In this document: positions 6,901 through 10,966 of the stretch, in pieces
Numbering within the stretch: the stretch's first letter is position 1
How the letters are laid out: the number at the start of each line of letters is the position of its first letter
Origin: JBDRNO01 sp043811005
Lineage (GTDB): Bacteria; Bacteroidota; Bacteroidia; NORP154
Direction of reading: 5' to 3'
DNA: 10,966 nt
Assembly (NCBI GenBank): GCA_043811005.1
Contig: JBDRNO010000078.1
Coordinates: 1-10,966 of the forward strand
Position numbers and translations under genes: made by a program
Notes under the pieces: generated by a model
The model's database searches: none
Told to the model about the DNA's origin: nothing
The model's input: only the letters and a program-made list of their open reading frames with translations

Positions 6901-9900
6901 ACGAACACAAACTGTGACCTTTGATGGCTCGGGCTCACAATCAATTACATACACACCCGGAGAAACATTTTATGATCTCACAGTTAACAAATCAGGTGGT
7001 ACACTAACTTTAAATGATAATGTAACCGTTTCCAATACTCTAACCATGAGTGGCGGAAATATTAATACCGGTACAGATACTTTAACATTGGGTACAAACA
7101 TAGCCAATGAAGGCACTTTGACCCGCACTTCAGGAACCATTACGGGCAAATTTGAAAGATGGATAAACAGCACCTCCCCTACCCAGTTTTCATTTCCAAT
7201 TGGGACGTCATCTGATTACCGTCCTGCTTTGGTAATGTTCAATGCATTGACAGGCGGTTCTCTTATTGGAGAATTTATTGTGAACAACCCTGGTGTGAAT
7301 GGTCTACCATTATCCGACCTTTCTGCTCCTGCAGCTAATATCTACAACACTTTTTCAGAGGGTTACTGGAGCTATACTGCGGCAAACGGTTTAGCAAGTG
7401 GCAATTATAACCTGCAATTAACCGGAAATGGTTTTATAAGCTATCCTGTTAGCGCTAATGGCACACGTTTAATAACACGAACCGGTTCAGGCAATCCCTG
7501 GACTGCCGATGGCTTTCATGTAGCGGCAACCGGAAAAACTGCCAAACGCAATACTATCACTACTCTATCAGCCCAGTACTGTTTTGGCGATACTGCCACT
7601 TGTGATGGACCGACACCAACAGGTATAACAGGACCGGATTCGGTTTGTACCAGTAATGGCGATACTTATACAGCGACAGATGGCGACCCGGCTGATACTT
7701 ATACCTGGGTGATCACTGGAGGAGCATTAAATCCACCGGGGCAAACAACGCAAAGTGTTACAGTTGACTGGGGAAGTACAGGAATGATTGGGAGTGTTAA
7801 GGTAGTTGAGAGCGATAATTGCGGTGATGGTGATATGATTGAGCTAACAGTCACTATCCATACACTGCCAACTTCTTCCATTACCGGAAAAGATGCAGTT
7901 GTTGAATTTTCCACTGACGAACCATATTCTGTAGAAAATAATACGGGCTATACTTACAACTGGACCATTACAGGAGGAACTCAGGCAAGTGGCGGTACTT
8001 CAAACAGCATAACAGTAAATTGGGGTGCTGCACCCGGACCTGGTAATGTAAATGTTATAGCAAGCAGCAATTGTACTCCGGATGCTGCTCCGGTTAACTT
8101 ACCTGTAACAATTTATGGAACAATAACCAGTATTAAAACAGGTAACTGGAATTCAGACACTGCATGGGATTGTGGATGTGTGCCGTTAATCACTGACAAT
8201 ATAGTTATTGCCAATACTCATACTGTTACGCTAACCATCGCTGACACAATTGATAATATAACGATTAATAATGGAGGTGAATTAAACAATGACGCTAATG
8301 CATTTACTATAACCGGAGATTACACGCTGAATGGCACTCACAGTGGAAGCGGGACAATCCGTTTGAATGGAGCCGAAAAAACTATTGCCGGCAGCGGTAC
8401 AATAACCAATACAGGCGAATTACAGATATCAGGTAACAAAACAATCGTAGGCAGCGCTGATATCACAAAAAATTCAGGTAATGTCACAATCGCTGCCGGT
8501 GATACTGTTACCAATAATGGTACAATAACAATTGGAGGAAATATTGTTGGAAATGCTGGTACTTCCACATGGGTAAACGGTGCTAATTCTACTCTTAACG
8601 CTGGCGGGGCTTTATTTAGTACAGGAACACTCATTGCATCTGCTTCGGGAAATACAGTAAATTACAATGGTTCAGCCGCACAGGATATAAAGGTGCCTTT
8701 TTCTTATTATTATCATCTCACAGCTTCCGGAAGTAACACTAAAACTTTAGCCGGGAATATTGATATCAACGGCACACTTACTATCAGCAGCGCTTTAGAC
8801 GTAGATGCAGCAAATGATTACGATATAAACCTGGCAGGTAACTGGAATAATACAGGAAATTTTAACGAGCAAAACGGTGCGCTTACTTTTGACGGAACCT
8901 CTGCACAATCAATAACCAATGGTTCAGGAGAAACATTTTATGATTTAACGGTTAATAAATCTTCAGGAACACTCACATTAAATAATAATGTTACGGTTTC
9001 AAACACACTGAATATGACAGCCGGCAATATTGATGCTTCTACAGACACATTAACACTCGGAACAAGCGCTGCCAATGTGGGTGCACTAAGCCGCACATCC
9101 GGCACCATTATCGGCAATTTTGAAAGGTGGATCAACTCCACGGTTACCCCTGCCCCACCGGTTTTATTCCCCGTAGGTACTTCCGCTAATTACCGGCAGG
9201 CAAACATCACATTGAATAATTTGCCAACAAACGGTTCCTTAACCGGCTCATTTGTTGCGACCGCTCCGGGAAATAATGGTGTACCTATTGATGATGGTGT
9301 TTGGACCATTGACACTACTTTCACCGAGGGTTACTGGGCGCTTACTGCTGCTGATGGTTTATCCAGCACTGATTACGACCTTGAATTGACCGGTACTAAT
9401 TTTACAAGCTTTACCATAGTTGCTGAAACCCGCATCTTAAAGCGTGCTGATTCAGGCAGCCCCTGGGATGCGACCGGATGGGGTTCTCATGTAGCGGCTG
9501 ACCCACCTACTAAAACAGCCAAGCGCTCCGGCTTAAGCGGATTCGGTGAATTCGCATTTGGCGATACAACTGAATGTAAAGGACCTTCAACTTCTGCCAT
9601 AACAGGTAATGATTCTGTTTGCACCAGCGCCTCAGGTGAGATATACTGGGTTACCGACCATCCGTCTAATACATATACATGGACAGTGCTTGGCGCTTCA
9701 ATAGCCTCCGGACAAGGAACAGCCAGCATAACGGTTAACTGGGGCTCAACAGCAAGGGATGACGCCAACGTACGTGTTGTTGAAACAGATGAATGTACTA
9801 ATGGCGACCCGGTTGACCTGCCGGTTGTGATTCATACATTACCCACATCATCAATTACAGGTGATGATCTGGTTGAGGAAAATGAAACCGGTGTGCCATA

Positions 9901-10966
9901 CACAGTAACCGGAAGAACCGGCTATGCTTACACATGGTCTGTAGGTCCTCTGGGGACAATTATGAGCGGACAAGGTACAAATAGTATTACAGTAGATTGG
10001 GGTGCGGCAGGTAATGACACTATCGGGGTGATTGGAAGTACAGGTTGCGGTGATGCAGACTCGGCCGGCTTGGCAATAACAATATATGGCGTCATCAACA
10101 GTATTGCCTCAGGTAATTGGACCAATACATCAGTGTGGGACTGTGGATGTATCCCACCCCCTGACGGCAGTGTCGTAATTAATAACCTGAACACGGTAAC
10201 CATGGTAGATAATAGGACCATTAACAACCTCACAATATTAGGCGGCTCTCTCGTTAATAATGACTTTGTATTAACTGTAACAGGAGACTTTATCGTGAAT
10301 GGCACTTATGATGGAACAGGCGAGCTTAACTTAGACGGTGCAGGAACTGTAATTGGCGGAACAGGAACCATAAATAACACAGGCATTGTGAGGATCAGAA
10401 ATGGCGATAAGATCATTCCGGATATAACCGACCTGGCAAAAGCTAACGGTGGCAGCATTACCATCCTGGCTGATAGAACAGTTACCAATAATGGTAAAAT
10501 GCAGGTTGGTTGTGACCTCCTTGGAGCCACTGCCACCTCAACATGGACAAATGAGGCAAATTCAACACTGGAAGTATATGAGGATGTATTGCCAATTGGT
10601 ACACTCACTGCCTCTGCTGGGAACAATACAGTTAACTATTATGGTGACGCATCACAAAATGTAAAACAAACAAATTATTTTAATCTCTCCATTACAGGTT
10701 CGGGTGGTAAAACAACTCTGAATGCCAACTTAAACACTGCCGGGAAGATGAATATTACAGACACATTAGATGCAAACAACTTTAATATTAATGTTGGAGG
10801 AACCTGGCTTAGCACAGGAACATTCCTGCCCGGCACCGGCAAAGTAACGTTTAACGGCAGTGGAAATGACACTATTGACAATAACAGGCAACCATTTAAC
10901 GATATAGAGTTTGCCGGTTCTGGTTCCAAAATACTTGCAGACACCCTGTTTGTGAATGGCGACCTC
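3959..10966 (+). CDS. Giant modular surface adhesin with 659-residue repeats (partial, runs off right edge)
   Basis: The frame from the ATG at 3959 has no stop through 10966 (2336 codons), and the C-terminus is outside the window. An in-frame TAG at 3947-3949 makes this ATG the most upstream start, and no other ATG, GTG or TTG lies in frame before the signal peptide. Residues 1-52 are a long basic leader partly encoded by palindromic DNA. Residues 53-67 are a hydrophobic signal segment (ILIPLLILISISTTA) followed by Gln68. The mature part is a tandem module: residues 68-726, 727-1386, 1387-2043 and 2044 onward. Each has WDCSCVP or WDCGCVP/IP near the start, a Gly/Asn/Thr-rich solenoid-like stretch, an FPIGTS..YRPA...F(S/T)EGYW...FGDT segment, and two PKD-like domains with TYxWTITGG and TVxWG motifs. 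I expect export to the surface and adhesion or matrix formation. A T9SS sorting domain probably lies beyond the window, but this is inference. Confidence 0.93.
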   Translation, partial: MKIINIHSLKRHLLNFPKVSSFWKVLLRPKRFCLLACNAGKPHRSKRSLYPYILIPLLILISISTTAQIRTSIQSGGWNAPLTWDCSCVPAPTENAVIASGHTVTLNSNTTITDFTIESGAVLDHGNRNLTINGNYKVNGTHETNAKTINFAAASNKTIDGTGMVSSGSVPSGVFIIGNNSKTVLSSTSITFSNVVFQLNAGLTLTNYGTVTTNRNITGLNAASTWVNENGSTLNFGSTALLATGTLTASAANNTVNYTYNGLVDIKITQGSAYYNLGINGTDAKRLLSSTTIKGNLTITSTLNCNNLNITLAGNWDNSGNFSELNGTVIFSGNTTQTITNSIGEEFWNLTINKTGGILILNNDVTIPGGGTLTMTQGNVNATPGTLILGNAATGEGTLSHTSGTVTGKFQRYIASFPFDLLFPIGTSTQYRPAVVTPQNLPSTGSLIVEFIESDPGRNGLPLGEVPLSPPDSIRGTFSEGYWQFTTIGGLNSTNYNLKLLGTGFTSYTINSTTRLLKRSTSGDPWTLNGNHVDAVPDTAYRNALNGFSEFCFGDTTQCDPPVTSSISGPDSVCLNDTDDYTVDLHLGSTYNWTITGGSVLSGQGTNTATVKWGGTGQVGNVRIVETDDCSSGSPIDLAVNIHTLPTSSISGKNQVTEYTTGEPYSVTGRSGYTYTWTITGGTQASGGTTANITVDWGGEGSGNVRCVASTGCSSADPVDLAVDINGTITSIAPGAWNNTATWDCSCVPLSTDNVVIDNGHTVTLPKATTVNSFTITAGGILDDNKKNMIVNGNFIVNGDYTGSGTLTLNGAGTNIGGTGTISSTGQLSISGGNKTILSAANITKASGLVLLNQSNVTNNGTITIGGNLNANAGTEIWTNAANSTLKVGGTLLSSGTLISSATGNTVNYNGSAAQTVKCPNSGQYYHLTLSGAGTKTLNCLSDINGNLLISGSSQLDVSSYNMTVAGNWNNTSANANPFFERTQTVTFDGSGSQSITYTPGETFYDLTVNKSGGTLTLNDNVTVSNTLTMSGGNINTGTDTLTLGTNIANEGTLTRTSGTITGKFERWINSTSPTQFSFPIGTSSDYRPALVMFNALTGGSLIGEFIVNNPGVNGLPLSDLSAPAANIYNTFSEGYWSYTAANGLASGNYNLQLTGNGFISYPVSANGTRLITRTGSGNPWTADGFHVAATGKTAKRNTITTLSAQYCFGDTATCDGPTPTGITGPDSVCTSNGDTYTATDGDPADTYTWVITGGALNPPGQTTQSVTVDWGSTGMIGSVKVVESDNCGDGDMIELTVTIHTLPTSSITGKDAVVEFSTDEPYSVENNTGYTYNWTITGGTQASGGTSNSITVNWGAAPGPGNVNVIASSNCTPDAAPVNLPVTIYGTITSIKTGNWNSDTAWDCGCVPLITDNIVIANTHTVTLTIADTIDNITINNGGELNNDANAFTITGDYTLNGTHSGSGTIRLNGAEKTIAGSGTITNTGELQISGNKTIVGSADITKNSGNVTIAAGDTVTNNGTITIGGNIVGNAGTSTWVNGANSTLNAGGALFSTGTLIASASGNTVNYNGSAAQDIKVPFSYYYHLTASGSNTKTLAGNIDINGTLTISSALDVDAANDYDINLAGNWNNTGNFNEQNGALTFDGTSAQSITNGSGETFYDLTVNKSSGTLTLNNNVTVSNTLNMTAGNIDASTDTLTLGTSAANVGALSRTSGTIIGNFERWINSTVTPAPPVLFPVGTSANYRQANITLNNLPTNGSLTGSFVATAPGNNGVPIDDGVWTIDTTFTEGYWALTAADGLSSTDYDLELTGTNFTSFTIVAETRILKRADSGSPWDATGWGSHVAADPPTKTAKRSGLSGFGEFAFGDTTECKGPSTSAITGNDSVCTSASGEIYWVTDHPSNTYTWTVLGASIASGQGTASITVNWGSTARDDANVRVVETDECTNGDPVDLPVVIHTLPTSSITGDDLVEENETGVPYTVTGRTGYAYTWSVGPLGTIMSGQGTNSITVDWGAAGNDTIGVIGSTGCGDADSAGLAITIYGVINSIASGNWTNTSVWDCGCIPPPDGSVVINNLNTVTMVDNRTINNLTILGGSLVNNDFVLTVTGDFIVNGTYDGTGELNLDGAGTVIGGTGTINNTGIVRIRNGDKIIPDITDLAKANGGSITILADRTVTNNGKMQVGCDLLGATATSTWTNEANSTLEVYEDVLPIGTLTASAGNNTVNYYGDASQNVKQTNYFNLSITGSGGKTTLNANLNTAGKMNITDTLDANNFNINVGGTWLSTGTFLPGTGKVTFNGSGNDTIDNNRQPFNDIEFAGSGSKILADTLFVNGDL
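4001..4033. repeat. Palindrome in the giant gene's leader (13-bp arms)
   Basis: AACTTTCCAAAAG (4001-4013) and CTTTTGGAAAGTT (4021-4033) are perfect reverse complements around a 7-nt loop. The left side AACTTTCCAAAAGTT is also a small palindrome (AACTTT...AAAGTT), the same nested design as the element at 1599-1631 but with a different sequence. It is translated as NFPKVSSFWKV, residues 15-25 of the giant protein, ahead of the signal peptide. Confidence 0.8.
4040..4093. repeat. Imperfect palindrome with an inner hairpin and a tandem 8-mer
   Basis: The outer arms AGACC (4040-4044) and GGTCT (4089-4093) pair. After a 3-base mismatch, GCG (4048-4050) pairs with CGC (4083-4085) and then TTT with AAA. 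Inside, ATGCGG (4071-4076) pairs with CCGCAT (4082-4087) around GGAAA. The 8-mer TTGCCTGC is repeated in tandem at 4054-4069. The region is translated as residues about 28-45 of the leader. It may be a degraded relative of the other palindromic elements or an insertion within one. Confidence 0.5.
4160..6136 (+). repeat. Adhesin module 1 (659 residues)
   Basis: This module runs from Gln68 to the next GTITSI motif. It opens with SGGWNAPLTWDCSCVP and HTVTLN. A solenoid-like region with short Gly/Asn/Thr strands follows to about 5170 (GTLTASAANNTVNY, LAGNWDNSGNF). The segment at about 5171-5636 has FPIGTSTQYRPA, FSEGYW, LLKRSTSGDPW and FGDTTQC. Two PKD-like domains follow: about 5639-5910 (GPDSVC, TYNWTITGG) and 5911-6136 (TYTWTITGG, TVDWGG). 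In the solenoid part it is visibly more diverged from modules 2 and 3 than they are from each other. Confidence 0.88.
6137..8116 (+). repeat. Adhesin module 2 (660 residues)
   Basis: This module begins GTITSIAPGAWNNTATWDC. Its solenoid-like part extends to about 7135 (NNGTITIGGN, NTVNYNGSAAQ, GETFYDLTVNKSGGTLTL). The segment at about 7136-7613 has GKFERWINS, FPIGTSSDYRPA, FSEGYW and FGDTATC. PKD-like domains lie at about 7619-7880 (GPDSVC, TYTWVITGG, TVDWGS) and 7881-8116 (TYNWTITGG, TVNWGA). Confidence 0.9.
8117..10087 (+). repeat. Adhesin module 3 (657 residues)
   Basis: This module begins GTITSIKTGNWNSDTAWDC. It shares long motifs with module 2 (NNGTITIGGN, NTVNYNGSAAQ, GETFYDLTVNKS). The segment at about 9107-9590 has GNFERWINS, FPVGTSANYRQA, FTEGYW and FGDTTEC. 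PKD-like domains lie at about 9593-9855 (GNDSVC, TYTWTVLGA, TVNWGS) and 9856-10087 (YTVTGRTGYAYTW, TVDWGA). Confidence 0.9.
10088..10966 (+). repeat. Adhesin module 4 (first 293 residues, cut by the window edge)
   Basis: This module begins GVINSIASGNWTNTSVWDCGC and continues through the solenoid-like part (GGTGTINNTG, NTVNYYGDASQ, NVGGTWLSTGTF). It ends at the window edge before the FPIGTS segment. Its middle motifs (NNGKMQVGCDLL) are more diverged than those of modules 2 and 3. Confidence 0.85.

Noticed and set aside
4159..10944. Many minus-strand open frames of 65-125 codons across the right two thirds
   Set aside because: They lie antisense to an unbroken 2336-codon plus-strand frame with clear repeats and a signal peptide. 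Their translations are low-complexity Val/Pro/Leu, typical of the antisense of Thr/Asn/Gly-rich coding DNA.

Overview
The window looks like a piece of a Bacteroidota genome (flavobacterial or sphingobacterial type, probably environmental), carrying a cluster of secreted surface proteins. The grounds are PKD domains with WDFGD motifs, SprB-type repeats, C-terminal type IX secretion (T9SS) sorting domains with the YPNPTDG signature, signal peptides followed by Gln, TAnnTTTG promoter boxes, and no strong Shine-Dalgarno sites. No RNA gene, CRISPR array, transposase or metabolic gene is visible.

Layout. (1) Positions 2-1587, plus strand: the 3' part of a T9SS surface protein that enters from the left edge. 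It is split by an apparent one-base loss near 290-306, so it reads as two overlapping fragments (2-337 and 325-1587). It holds a Bacteroidota surface module, two SprB-like repeats, a PKD domain and a T9SS-like C-terminus. (2) Positions 1588-1654: a short gap between convergent genes, with a perfect 33-nt palindrome likely to terminate both. (3) Positions 1655-3733, minus strand: a complete 692-residue protein with a signal peptide, six PKD domains, one SprB-like repeat and a T9SS sorting domain. (4) Positions 3734-3958: an AT-rich divergent intergenic region with a -7 box facing each way. (5) Positions 3959-10966, plus strand: one uninterrupted frame of 2336 codons that runs off the right edge. 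I translated it codon by codon and found no stop. After an unusually long N-terminal leader it consists of a module of about 659 residues repeated three times, plus the start of a fourth. Each module is a beta-solenoid-like region, a beta-sandwich-like segment and two PKD-like domains.

All three genes encode exported, repeat-built proteins, most likely adhesins or matrix proteins. At least two carry T9SS signals, and the third is cut before its C-terminus. The most unusual feature is a set of nested palindromic elements. One 33-nt palindrome occurs at 1599-1631 (terminator position) and again at 1935-1967, inside the minus-strand gene, where it is translated as a linker just before the sorting domain. 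A different palindrome of similar design, followed by a second imperfect one, is translated at 4001-4093, upstream of the giant protein's signal peptide. This resembles the behaviour of Rickettsia palindromic elements, which insert in frame into coding genes.
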